Below, piece after piece: positions 8,111 through 16,102 of a DNA stretch of 64,000 bases; position 1 is the stretch's first letter; each line of letters begins with the position of its first letter. Both the position numbers and the translations under genes were made by a program. The notes under the pieces are model-generated. The model was not told the DNA's origin and did no database searches. It was given only the letters and a program-made list of their open reading frames with translations. This DNA is from Lachnobacterium bovis DSM 14045 (lineage in GTDB: Bacteria; Bacillota; Clostridia; Lachnospirales; Lachnospiraceae). The DNA lies in assembly GCF_900107245.1 (NCBI RefSeq), contig NZ_FNPG01000014.1, positions 1-64,000 on the forward strand, given 5' to 3'.

Positions 8111-9214
8111 TTAACTAAAAAGACCTACTATAAAATCCCAAAGGCTCTTGAAAAATTCAACAATTTTGTCCCAAAATGATGAAGCATCATCCATGCTGAT
8201 ACCTAATTTGTTTGCCCAATTTTGAGCTTGGTTTTTTACAGCACTCCAATCGATGTCTAATTTTTTTAATTTTGATAATAAGTTTAGTAATTTATCGATA
8301 TCTTTTTCTGATAACTTAACATCGTATTTCTTTGCTGCATCATCAATAGCTTTTCTTATGTCATCGTCTGTTTTTAACTGATTGTTTGCAACCTGTTGTT
8401 TCAAATCTGCAATCATTGCTTCTATATTTTCTTTTTTACCATCAGCGCTTTGTTCTAGCTGACCTGTTGTTACAATTTCTTCTAATGAAGCATCTACGGC
8501 TTTCTGATCCAAATCTTTGCCTGTCATATTTTTATATGCTTTAAATGTTCCAACTAAAGCAGCTGTTCCTGAAATTTTAAATGGAGCAGCAACAATAATA
8601 TTTGCATCCTGAATTCCTGCAGTTGCTAATGCATTTTTATACATACCTACTGTACAATAGCCAATATTATATGTTGAAATCTTAATTCCTGATCCTTTAG
8701 ATGCTTTTGTTACTACAACTGAAGAAAGTGATCTTGAACCAATTTGACTCGAAGAAATTTTTGAATCAAGATACTGATGCTCTTCTGTATTATTTACATA
8801 ATTAACATCATAATCACCTAATTTATTTGGATCAATTCCCATTAAACGTAACACTGTGTTTTTCTGATCAGGAGATAAATCACTACCTAATGACAAGTAT
8901 GGCTTATCTCCTTCTTTAACTTTTACATCATCACCTTTTTCTTTGACCTCAGCTTGTGGCTTTGTAGTGTTATCTGATGTAGTATTTTGATTATTGTCTG
9001 ATGTTGTATCGCTATTTGTTGATTGTTTATTATTATCTGATGTTGTTTTCTCATCCTGATCAGTTTTATAATCCTGACCATTATCATTTTTTGATTCACT
9101 TGATGTTTCTTGCTTTGCAACGCTACCTGATGCTAATATAGCTGATGTTTCATTCATAAAAATAACGGAACTAACCATTAGAATGCTCATTAGCTTTAAC
9201 ATTCTTTTTTTCAT
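8111..9214 (-). CDS. Secreted DUF1002 protein (YpuA-like)
   Basis: This 367-aa protein belongs to the DUF1002 family (Bacillus YpuA), whose function is unknown. A signal peptide (about 1-29) is followed by a low-complexity linker rich in T, S, D and N (about 30-95). The conserved DUF1002 core covers about 100-255, with LSPDQKNTVLRLMGI and IIVAAPFKISGTAALVGTF recognisable. The C-terminal part is helical and ends in an aromatic segment (FWDKIVEFFKSLWDFIVGLF) that could be amphipathic or membrane-associated. The ATG has GGAGG 9 nt upstream. The aromatic tail is a noteworthy addition. The product is probably extracellular or bound to the envelope. Confidence 0.85.
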   Translation of the reverse strand: MKKRMLKLMSILMVSSVIFMNETSAILASGSVAKQETSSESKNDNGQDYKTDQDEKTTSDNNKQSTNSDTTSDNNQNTTSDNTTKPQAEVKEKGDDVKVKEGDKPYLSLGSDLSPDQKNTVLRLMGIDPNKLGDYDVNYVNNTEEHQYLDSKISSSQIGSRSLSSVVVTKASKGSGIKISTYNIGYCTVGMYKNALATAGIQDANIIVAAPFKISGTAALVGTFKAYKNMTGKDLDQKAVDASLEEIVTTGQLEQSADGKKENIEAMIADLKQQVANNQLKTDDDIRKAIDDAAKKYDVKLSEKDIDKLLNLLSKLKKLDIDWSAVKNQAQNWANKLGISMDDASSFWDKIVEFFKSLWDFIVGLFS

Positions 9215-9330
9215 TTGTCACATCCTCCTCTAGATATAATCAAAAATCAATATATAACAAAGATTTGTACATATTGTGTCTAAAAAACAAACACTTCAAC
9301 TACAGTATATCACTTTTGTGAGAAATTTTG

Positions 9331-10365
9331 TTAATTATATAAGTATTCTATGCTAATATTATTGCCTTTTGCAATAATTCTAGCGTTAGCACCTGAAATC
9401 AATGGCATCATTGGCGATAAATGTCCAATATCTAAATCCATAATTATAGGAACTTTAAATTCTTTTAAAGCTGCTATTACAGCCTGATATTGATCAATTC
9501 CAAAATCTGGTTCATTAAAATGCATAGGTCTACCAATTAAAAATCCCTTTGTATTTTCAAACCATCTGTTTTCCCTCAATTGCCACAATACGCGTCTTAT
9601 ACTCATTACATTTAAATCACACGCCTCTAGGAACCACACTACCCCGTCTTCTTTATATTTTTCATTAAACTCTTTTACTTTATCAAATCTTGTACCTGCG
9701 AGCATACTTAGACAGTCCATACATCCGCCTAATAATCTTCCGCTAAAGCTTACTCCATTTTCTTTTAAGTCTGTTGGATAATATACATAGTTTTCCTTTT
9801 CCGTTATGTTATATGGTTCAAGAGGATTTTCTTCAGTTTTGAATGACTCAATTTCCCAACCATCATATCCTTCTACTTTATTTATTTTTCCAGATAATAT
9901 ATCCAAACTGTCTTTTATTGATTTATGCCAAGGATTCATTCCAAATGATGCTGCACATGGTCCATAAATTGCCGCAGTATCAAGTATAGTTGTGCTTAAA
10001 AATGTAAAATTGGTATTATCCGAATAACCCATAAACCATTTAGGTTGTGCTTTTTTTAATTTTTCAAAATCAATGTATGGCAAAATTTCACACATTAATT
10101 CACCGCCTCCACATGATATCAAAACATTATTTTTAGCGGACAGATACATTTCCTGAAGCTCTTTTGCACATTCTTGTGGAGTATTACATATTCCAATTCC
10201 TTTGTTTATATAACAGTTATAACCCAAATCAAGTCCATAACCCATTTCTACAAAATTTTTTTGTGCATTTTTAAAGGCTGTTTTGTATGGTTCTATCGCA
10301 CAACTAAAAGATGGCGAAACAAAACCTATTGTATTTTTTTCTTTTAAACTTTGAGGATATCTCAT
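9331..10365 (-). CDS. S66-family LD-carboxypeptidase / MccF-like peptidase
   Basis: S66 serine peptidases cleave L,D bonds of muropeptides (LdcA) or inactivate microcin C-type compounds (MccF). The 344-aa length fits. The nucleophile serine lies in MGYSDNTNF (about 112), the catalytic Glu in WFLEACDLN (about 250) and the His in IGHLSPMMP (about 318). No signal peptide is present, so it acts in the cytoplasm. The sequence resembles the MccF-like branch more than classical LdcA, but I cannot separate recycling of cell wall from detoxification. It is divergent from the PPi-PFK gene, with 158 bp between the two starts. Confidence 0.88.
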   Translation of the reverse strand: MRYPQSLKEKNTIGFVSPSFSCAIEPYKTAFKNAQKNFVEMGYGLDLGYNCYINKGIGICNTPQECAKELQEMYLSAKNNVLISCGGGELMCEILPYIDFEKLKKAQPKWFMGYSDNTNFTFLSTTILDTAAIYGPCAASFGMNPWHKSIKDSLDILSGKINKVEGYDGWEIESFKTEENPLEPYNITEKENYVYYPTDLKENGVSFSGRLLGGCMDCLSMLAGTRFDKVKEFNEKYKEDGVVWFLEACDLNVMSIRRVLWQLRENRWFENTKGFLIGRPMHFNEPDFGIDQYQAVIAALKEFKVPIIMDLDIGHLSPMMPLISGANARIIAKGNNISIEYLYN

Positions 10366-10452
10366 TTTTTCTCTCCTAAAAATATAAATTATTTATTTTT
10401 TTATTATTTTACACAATAAAGTACATTATTTTGGCATATTCTTCTCATTTAT

Positions 10453-10481
10453 TGACACTTGCGCACTTACCTATTTAATAC
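10453..10481 (+). promoter_or_regulatory. Promoter of PPi-PFK operon
   Basis: TTGACA (10453-10458) and TAATAC (10476-10481) are separated by 17 bp. The ribosome binding site AAAGGAG of the downstream gene follows at 10511-10517. Confidence 0.7.
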
Positions 10482-10523
10482 TACAATATTATGGATAGTG
10501 TATTAAATATAAAGGAGATTACT

Positions 10524-11771
10524 ATGACTCAAAATAATGTTTTAGTTGCTCAATCAGGTGGACCAACTGTAGCAATTAACTCTAGCCTTGCTGGTGTAAT
10601 TGCAGCAACTGTAGAATCAAAAAAATATGATATTTGTTACGGTGCGTTAAATGGCGTAACAGGAATTTTAGATGAAAGATATCTAAATCTTAGTCAGATA
10701 GTTGAACAGGATTCAACTATTATTGATCAGATTAAATCGACTCCTGCTATGTATTTAGGTTCATGCCGTCACAAATTACCTAATTTTGATGATGATTCCC
10801 ATCCATATGAACAGATTTTTTCTCAATTTGAGAAATTACAAATTAGCGCTTTTTTCTACATAGGCGGTAATGATTCAATGGATACAGTACTAAAGTTATC
10901 TGATTATGCAAAAAAAATCAATAGTAATATTAGAATTATAGGTATTCCAAAAACCATAGACAATGATTTATGTATGACAGATCATACTCCAGGCTTTGGA
11001 TCTGCTGCAAAATATGTAGCAACATCTATTCTTGAAATTTCACACGACACATATATCTACAAAGTAAAAAGTGTCACAATTGTTGAAATAATGGGTAGAG
11101 ATGCAGGATGGTTAACCGCTTCTTCTGCGCTTGCCAGAAATAAATATAGCATGGCACCTCACCTTATCTATCTTCCAGAAGTAGCTTTCGATAAAGAACA
11201 ATTTATTGAAGATGTTAAGAAACAATTAAAGACTACTAACAATGTAATTGTTGCTGTTTCTGAAGGAATTCGAGATAAAGATGGAAATTATATTTCTGCC
11301 GGCGAAACAGCTGAAGATACATTTGGTCATGCTCAATTAAGTGGTGCAGGTAAAACTTTAGAATACCTTGTAAAAGAACAAATAGGAGTCAAAGTTAGAT
11401 CAGTTGAAATAAACGTTTTACAACGTTGTGCTTCTCACATTGCATCCAAAACAGATCTTGATGAAGCTTTTGTGCAAGGAAAAAAAGCCGTCGAATTTGC
11501 TAGTAATGGTGTAACCGCTGCAATGGTTGTAATCAAGCGTTTATCTAATGATCCGTATACTGTCGAATATGATTATGCTGTAATAAAAAATATTGCAAAT
11601 GAGGCAAAATCTGTTCCAGTCGAATGGATAAATAAAGAGGGAAATAACATAACAAAAGAATTATTTAATTATTTACTACCACTTATCCAAGGAGAGGTTT
11701 CCATTAAATATTCTAATGGATTACCTACGTATATGGATGTGTCTCATTTACACAAAAGGAGTGAAAAATAA
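10524..11771 (+). CDS. pfp: Pyrophosphate-dependent 6-phosphofructokinase
   Basis: This enzyme phosphorylates fructose-6-phosphate with PPi, making glycolysis reversible and sparing ATP. It is cytoplasmic. The 415-aa product starts at ATG 10524, supported by AAAGGAG 6 nt upstream; an earlier in-frame ATG at 10491 has none. GGNDS (114-118) has Asp at the position of E. coli Gly104, and PKTIDND (142-148) has Lys at the position of Gly124. Both are the known signature of PPi use instead of ATP. The last codons lie only 10 bp before the L,D-transpeptidase start, so the two are probably co-transcribed. Confidence 0.93.
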   Translation: MTQNNVLVAQSGGPTVAINSSLAGVIAATVESKKYDICYGALNGVTGILDERYLNLSQIVEQDSTIIDQIKSTPAMYLGSCRHKLPNFDDDSHPYEQIFSQFEKLQISAFFYIGGNDSMDTVLKLSDYAKKINSNIRIIGIPKTIDNDLCMTDHTPGFGSAAKYVATSILEISHDTYIYKVKSVTIVEIMGRDAGWLTASSALARNKYSMAPHLIYLPEVAFDKEQFIEDVKKQLKTTNNVIVAVSEGIRDKDGNYISAGETAEDTFGHAQLSGAGKTLEYLVKEQIGVKVRSVEINVLQRCASHIASKTDLDEAFVQGKKAVEFASNGVTAAMVVIKRLSNDPYTVEYDYAVIKNIANEAKSVPVEWINKEGNNITKELFNYLLPLIQGEVSIKYSNGLPTYMDVSHLHKRSEK

Positions 11772-11781
11772 ACTAATCATC

Positions 11782-13320
11782 ATGCTAAAAGAAGAAAAAC
11801 TAAATACTAAGGCTGGATCAGCGCATTCAGCCAAACAACAAACTAAAACCTCAATTAGAAAATATTTATTGTGGGGAATATTAGGAATTACACTTATAGC
11901 TTATATTGGTGTAAGTATCTACTTTATGAAACATTTTTATCCTAATTCTAAAATTGGAGATTTAGACATCAGTTTTAAAACTGCAGACTATGTCATTTCA
12001 AAAAAAACTGACTCTTCTAAATCTTATACAATTACAATAAAAGATAAAAATAAAGTTTCATATTCCATTAACGGAAGTGATATTGACTATTCTTACAAAT
12101 CAAATGGTGAAGAAGAAAAATTTTTAAAAGAACAGAATTCTTTTCTTTGGCCATTAAATATTTTTAAGAAATCAAATTACACTTTAAAATCATCTGCATC
12201 ATATAATGAAACTAAATTAGAAAATTGTGTGAAAAAATTAGCTATTTTCGATCAAAGTAAAATTGAAGAACCTGTTGATGCACATTTTGAACAAACCAAA
12301 TCAGGTTTTACCATTATAAAAGCATCTGATGGAAATTATCCTATTTACAATAAAATTGAAAAAGAAATCAAGACTGCTCTTGATTCTCAAAATTCAACTG
12401 TTGTTTTAGGAAAGAATTGTTACAAACATCCTAAAATAACTAATGATGATCCATCTGTAAAAGATGTCATCAAAAAAGTTGATAAGTATTGTTCTTTAAA
12501 ACTAACATACAAATTTGGTTCTGAAAATTATACTTTATCTGATTCAGATATAATCAGTATGCTTGACATCACGAAAAGTGGTGAAGTTTCATTAAACCGT
12601 AATAAAGTTGCTTCATTTACTTATGTTTTAGCTTCAAAATATAACACATTCGGTCGTGTTCGCGATTTTAAAACAACCGCTGGTGATGTAGTTAAAATCG
12701 GTGGTGGCGACTACGGATGGGTTATCAATAAGAATAAGGAAACTGAACAGCTTTATGATGCTTTAAAAAACGAAAAAGGATTCAATCGTGAACCTGAATA
12801 TGAACAAACTGGATTATATCGTGATAAAGATGATATAGGAAAAACTTATATCGAGATTGATTATACTAATCAAAAATTATATTACTACAAAGATGGGGCT
12901 TTACAGTTACAAACTGATATTGTTTCTGGAAACATAAGCAAAAACAATGGTTCACCTGATGGTGTATTCAAAATTGTTTATAAACAGAGTCCTGCAACTT
13001 TAGTTGGTGAGAATTATCAATCGAATGTAACCTATTTTATGCCTTTTGCATATAACGTAGGAATTCATGATGCTACATGGCGTTCAAGTTTTGGCGGTAA
13101 TATTTACAAAACAAATGGATCTCATGGTTGTGTCAACGTTCCACCAAGTGTTGCAGAAAAGCTTTATAAAATAGTTGAGAAGAAAACACCTGTTGTTGCA
13201 TATTACAGAGAACCTGTTGTATTAACAGCAGAAAATGCTAAGATTTCAAATGCATTTTCATATGCTGCTCCAGGTCAAACATCAATGGCTCAAAAAGTAG
13301 CAGCTAAAAAAGCTAATTAA
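11782..13320 (+). CDS. L,D-transpeptidase (YkuD) with PG-binding domain, membrane anchored
   Basis: YkuD enzymes form 3-3 cross-links in peptidoglycan outside the membrane. From ATG 11782 the product is 512 aa. It has one N-terminal membrane segment (about 30-52), then an extracellular PG_binding_4-like region (about 80-330). A C-terminal YkuD catalytic domain (about 355-480) follows, with the His of NVGIHDATW and the SHGCVNVP cysteine motif. A tail rich in A and K follows. The start is uncertain: AAGGAG lies about 20 nt before this ATG, and an in-frame GTG (11761) overlaps that site. It ends just before a long bidirectional terminator. Confidence 0.9.
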   Translation: MLKEEKLNTKAGSAHSAKQQTKTSIRKYLLWGILGITLIAYIGVSIYFMKHFYPNSKIGDLDISFKTADYVISKKTDSSKSYTITIKDKNKVSYSINGSDIDYSYKSNGEEEKFLKEQNSFLWPLNIFKKSNYTLKSSASYNETKLENCVKKLAIFDQSKIEEPVDAHFEQTKSGFTIIKASDGNYPIYNKIEKEIKTALDSQNSTVVLGKNCYKHPKITNDDPSVKDVIKKVDKYCSLKLTYKFGSENYTLSDSDIISMLDITKSGEVSLNRNKVASFTYVLASKYNTFGRVRDFKTTAGDVVKIGGGDYGWVINKNKETEQLYDALKNEKGFNREPEYEQTGLYRDKDDIGKTYIEIDYTNQKLYYYKDGALQLQTDIVSGNISKNNGSPDGVFKIVYKQSPATLVGENYQSNVTYFMPFAYNVGIHDATWRSSFGGNIYKTNGSHGCVNVPPSVAEKLYKIVEKKTPVVAYYREPVVLTAENAKISNAFSYAAPGQTSMAQKVAAKKAN

Positions 13321-13341
13321 TTAGGTTAATTAGGGCATAAT

Positions 13342-13427
13342 AAAAACCATTATTTGACGACTTAACATTCAATATACTGTAAATGTTTTTTAAATGTTAA
13401 AGTGTATCGTCATTTAATGGTTTTTTT
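13342..13427. terminator. Long two-part hairpin between convergent genes
   Basis: The outer stem AAAACCATTA...TGACGA pairs with TCGTCA...TAATGGTTTT. A second inner pair TTAACATT/AATGTTAA is nested inside. T-runs lie on both sides, so it can end transcripts of both the L,D-transpeptidase (plus) and the CmpB-like gene (minus). Confidence 0.85.
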
Positions 13428-13432
13428 GATTT

Positions 13433-14410
13433 TTATTTTTTATTTTTTTCTCTTTTCAATTCTCTTTCAATAAGTTTTAATTGTTGAGCTGCTCTATGAG
13501 TTTTACTTGTATTAGTAAATTTTTTTACACTATGTAATACGTGCTTTTGTGATTTATTCAGGAATTTAGCAACGTTCTTCATTGCAATATTTGTATATTC
13601 TTCTCTCTTTGAGTTTTCTTCTTTCTTCATTTCTTCAAGATAATTTTCATCAGATGTATTTCTATGTAATTTTTCTGCAAAGCTTGCATACATATTTCCT
13701 GAAAAATCTTTCATTGTACTTGGTAATTCTTTAACTGTATGTGGCAACACTTTCATTGTACTTGAGATGACATCAGTTGTTTGAACGACTTTATTTTTAG
13801 TTCCTTTTATCGAACCCTTTATTGATCCCTCTATAGTAGCATATAACGCTTCCATTTGTAGATTGACATTTTCTTCTATGGTCTGTACATTTTGTGTCAA
13901 TCCCGTTATCGCACTAATTGTAACAGCTGTATCAGCGCTAATAACACCAGCACCTATAATCGCCATTGCAGTCATCGATATTTCACCTATATTACTTGTA
14001 ATTCTATCAACAAACGGAAAAATATAATGAATTACCAACAATCCACCGAATCCAAATCCAAATGTAGCCGGCAAACAAATTCTTCCATTAATATTTAATG
14101 GTATCTCACTATAATCCCACCACACTGCATGAAAAACTTTTTCTAACACCCATGAAGTAGTATATTCTAATATTGCACTACCTATACATGAATAAATAAA
14201 AATTTCAAGATTTGTCATATTTTTTAAATAAATACCTGAGAACAACAGACTACAAACTATTCCACCTATTCCATATATTGGACAAACTGGTCCAAAAAGA
14301 AAACCTCTGTTCTCCCATTTATGACTCTTTACGGTACAATATATACTTTCATATATCCATCCCATAAAACTAAAAATCAAAAACCAGACAAAAAATCTTG
14401 CTACTATCAT
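13433..14410 (-). CDS. CmpB-like membrane protein (putative ABC-transporter type IV family)
   Basis: The 325-aa protein matches the PF06541-type family of predicted membrane proteins. Its N-terminus FFVWFLIFSFMGWIYESIYC and the GFLFGPVCPIYGIG motif are typical. About five membrane segments cover residues 1-165. The C-terminal half is cytoplasmic, basic and probably helical, with a short periodic stretch near 195-235 (KGSIKGTKNK, PHTVKELPSTMKD). The function is unknown. The ATG at 14410 has AGGAG upstream and its own promoter. It is convergent with the L,D-transpeptidase gene. Confidence 0.8.
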   Translation of the reverse strand: MIVARFFVWFLIFSFMGWIYESIYCTVKSHKWENRGFLFGPVCPIYGIGGIVCSLLFSGIYLKNMTNLEIFIYSCIGSAILEYTTSWVLEKVFHAVWWDYSEIPLNINGRICLPATFGFGFGGLLVIHYIFPFVDRITSNIGEISMTAMAIIGAGVISADTAVTISAITGLTQNVQTIEENVNLQMEALYATIEGSIKGSIKGTKNKVVQTTDVISSTMKVLPHTVKELPSTMKDFSGNMYASFAEKLHRNTSDENYLEEMKKEENSKREEYTNIAMKNVAKFLNKSQKHVLHSVKKFTNTSKTHRAAQQLKLIERELKREKNKK

Positions 14411-14444
14411 AAGAATAATCTCCTACATTTTTTTTATAGAAACA

Positions 14445-14473
14445 ATTATAGGTATTTTAAAATCAAGTGTCAA
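14445..14473 (-). promoter_or_regulatory. Promoter of the CmpB-like gene
   Basis: On the minus strand TTGACA (14468-14473) and TATAAT (14445-14450) are spaced 17 bp apart, both perfect consensus. It lies between the small-RNA terminator and the CmpB-like gene, which shows that the upstream RNA is an independent unit. Confidence 0.85.
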
Positions 14474-14504
14474 CTCATTGCCAACGGATGCTTTCTTTAT
14501 TTGT

Positions 14505-14651
14505 AATAAAAAAACACGGGGTATGACTTTTTGAATCATTCCCCGTGCATTTCCTTAAAAACATTTTGAACATTTCGAAATTTGACCATTAAATGTGCTT
14601 TTAACGATCAATAGTAGTGAAAGTATTTACAATAAATAGTTTACTGCTTAC
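14505..14651 (-). ncRNA. Candidate independent small RNA of about 147 nt
   Basis: A minus-strand promoter (TTGACA 14681-14686, TATACT 14658-14663, 17-bp spacing) predicts a start near 14651. A strong G+C-rich hairpin (CACGGGG...CCCCGTG, 14514-14547) followed by a run of seven or more T on the minus strand predicts the 3' end near 14506. No ORF with a credible ribosome binding site lies inside. The downstream CmpB-like gene has its own consensus promoter, so this is not needed as its leader. I do not recognise it as a named RNA family; a 6S-like or trans-acting RNA is possible. Confidence 0.6.
14514..14547 (-). terminator. Intrinsic terminator of the candidate small RNA
   Basis: The stem CACGGGG/CCCCGTG is extended by ATGA/TCAT and followed on the minus strand by GTTTTTTTATT. 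This is the most G+C-rich hairpin in the neighbourhood. Confidence 0.85.
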
Positions 14652-14657
14652 ATTGTT

Positions 14658-14686
14658 AGTATATTCTAATATTTATTATATGTCAA
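14658..14686 (-). promoter_or_regulatory. Promoter of the candidate small RNA
   Basis: A perfect TTGACA (14681-14686) and TATACT (14658-14663) on the minus strand are separated by 17 bp. Confidence 0.8.
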
Positions 14687-14720
14687 TAACTTTTTTTTAG
14701 TAGCTAAACATTTATTATTA

Positions 14721-14735
14721 TGTTATAATATAACA
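14721..14735 (+). promoter_or_regulatory. Perfect palindrome over -10 of the DtxR-family gene
   Basis: TGTTATAATATAACA is a perfect 15-bp inverted repeat. It contains an extended -10 (TGTTATAAT) for the rightward regulator gene at 14835. A repressor bound here would block its own promoter, so this is a likely autoregulatory operator. Binding is inferred. Confidence 0.6.
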
Positions 14736-14834
14736 AGAATAATTAATTATTATAAATAATACTATTCTTTGCTTGATATTTTTTATAAACATTTGGCAAA
14801 CCATAGAATTAATAGATTATTTAGGAGGAAAAGT

Positions 14835-15329
14835 ATGACTCATACAACACACAATGAATCATCTGAGGATTATCTAGAAACTATATTAATTTTAAGTCAC
14901 AAATTACCTGTAGTACGTGCTGTAGACATTGCAAAGTATATGGGATTCAAAAAACCTAGTGTTAGCATCGCAATGAAAAACCTTCGACAAAAGAATTTAA
15001 TTACTGTAAATGATTCCAGATTCATTTACTTAACTGACGAAGGCAAAAAAATTGCTAATATGATTCTTGAAAGACACACTTTAATAACTAAATCACTTAT
15101 TGCTCTAGGCGTTTCTGTTGACACTGCAACTGAAGATGCATGTCGAATCGAACATGATTTAAGCGAAGAGACATTCTCTAAACTTAAAGAGTATATAAAA
15201 ACAACACCTTTAGCAGATAAAATACTTTCTGATAATACAGTAGTTAATGGTGAAGATTTTCTTAATGCAAAAAAAATTGTATTAAATGGATCTTTGTTAG
15301 ATAAAGAAGAACTTGAAGAAAAGCAATAA
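14835..15329 (+). CDS. DtxR/MntR-family metal-dependent transcriptional regulator
   Basis: This 164-aa protein is a metalloregulator that binds DNA when loaded with Fe(II) or Mn(II). It has an N-terminal winged helix (about 8-65, with VRAVDIAKYMGFKKPSVSIA) and a helical dimerisation and metal-binding domain (about 66-145). The ATG at 14835 has AGGAGG upstream; the open frame extends further without a site. Aligned by eye, the first metal site has Asp (EDYLETI), as in MntR. The helix CRIEHDLS carries Cys-Glu-His, as in iron-sensing DtxR. This mix leaves the metal open. A perfect palindrome covers its -10. It is convergent with the CarD-like gene. Confidence 0.9.
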   Translation: MTHTTHNESSEDYLETILILSHKLPVVRAVDIAKYMGFKKPSVSIAMKNLRQKNLITVNDSRFIYLTDEGKKIANMILERHTLITKSLIALGVSVDTATEDACRIEHDLSEETFSKLKEYIKTTPLADKILSDNTVVNGEDFLNAKKIVLNGSLLDKEELEEKQ

Positions 15330-15339
15330 TATTTTTAAA

Positions 15340-15377
15340 AAAGACTATAAAAGAAATTAATCTTTTATAGTCTTTTA
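15340..15377. terminator. Bidirectional terminator
   Basis: AAAAGACTATAAAAGA and TCTTTTATAGTCTTTT form a perfect 16-bp stem with a 6-nt loop. It lies between convergent genes and has T-runs in both directions. Confidence 0.92.
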
Positions 15378-15392
15378 TATTCAAGCTAATTA

Positions 15393-15896
15393 TTATTGTG
15401 CAATGCTCTCTAAATGGTCAGCTATGACAGTTTGCATTTCTTGCTTATCTCTTCCTAACGCAAAAGCCAACTCTGTATATAAATTGTTTTCTGCTTTTTT
15501 GAAATAACGCTCATCAATAGCTGTTATCTTCTTACCCTGAGCACTTCTCTTTTTGTTTCTCTCAGAAACATTTTTAATCATTGCAATCAATTTTTCTGGA
15601 TTACAACTTTGAATAGCTTCTTTGTATTTCTGTTCTCTTTGCTTGTCACTTGTAATCTCAAGTTTTTCAACATCAGGTATCTTTTCAATAACCTTCCATG
15701 CCTGATCCTTGTCCATTACTTCACGAATCTTGTGATTTTCGTTATCTACTGGAATGTAAACTTTAGCTGTTTTTTCTTCAACCGGAATCAAGAGATAATA
15801 CTTCTTATGAGGTGATGTCATATCCAAATTAACTACATCTTCTACTCTACAGATTCCATTATTAGCGCTTACTACAAATTCTCCAATTTCAAACAT
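15393..15896 (-). CDS. CarD-family transcriptional regulator
   Basis: CarD proteins bind RNA polymerase beta subunit through an N-terminal Tudor-like domain and stabilise the open promoter complex. The 167-aa product starts MFEIGEFVVSANNGICRVED, the classic family N-terminus. The RNAP-interaction domain covers about 1-60 and a helical C-terminal DNA-contacting domain about 70-165. The ATG at 15896 is chosen for AAAGGAAG upstream; the open frame extends 30 codons further without support. A TTATCA-17-TATAAT promoter gives a leader of about 130 nt. Confidence 0.9.
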   Translation of the reverse strand: MFEIGEFVVSANNGICRVEDVVNLDMTSPHKKYYLLIPVEEKTAKVYIPVDNENHKIREVMDKDQAWKVIEKIPDVEKLEITSDKQREQKYKEAIQSCNPEKLIAMIKNVSERNKKRSAQGKKITAIDERYFKKAENNLYTELAFALGRDKQEMQTVIADHLESIAQ

Positions 15897-16052
15897 ATTC
15901 TTCTTCCTTTCAAAATAATCTCCCCATCCTACAAATATAGAAAATCTACGAATGTTTGGACAAATCTGTGTTAATTGATACAACAAAAAACGTCCGACAG
16001 TTTATTACGAGATTATCTTCTTATATTATATCACATTTTATAATATTTGATA
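15897..16052 (-). promoter_or_regulatory. carD promoter and 130-nt leader
   Basis: On the minus strand TTATCA-17-TATAAT lies in about 16030-16052. In the leader, the sequence at 16009-16016 can pair with 15915-15922 (ATAATCTC/GAGATTAT), immediately upstream of the ribosome binding site. This could hold the leader in a closed loop. The pairing is seen; a regulatory role is a guess. Confidence 0.4.
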
Positions 16053-16102
16053 AGATTATTTACAAAACATTTTGAAATTGTACAAATTGTATGTCTTTTA
16101 CA

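Noticed and set aside
13342-13427. Long hairpins at 13342, 46189 and 55384 as copies of one mobile element
   Set aside because: They share architecture and a few short words only; there are no common ends or target duplications.
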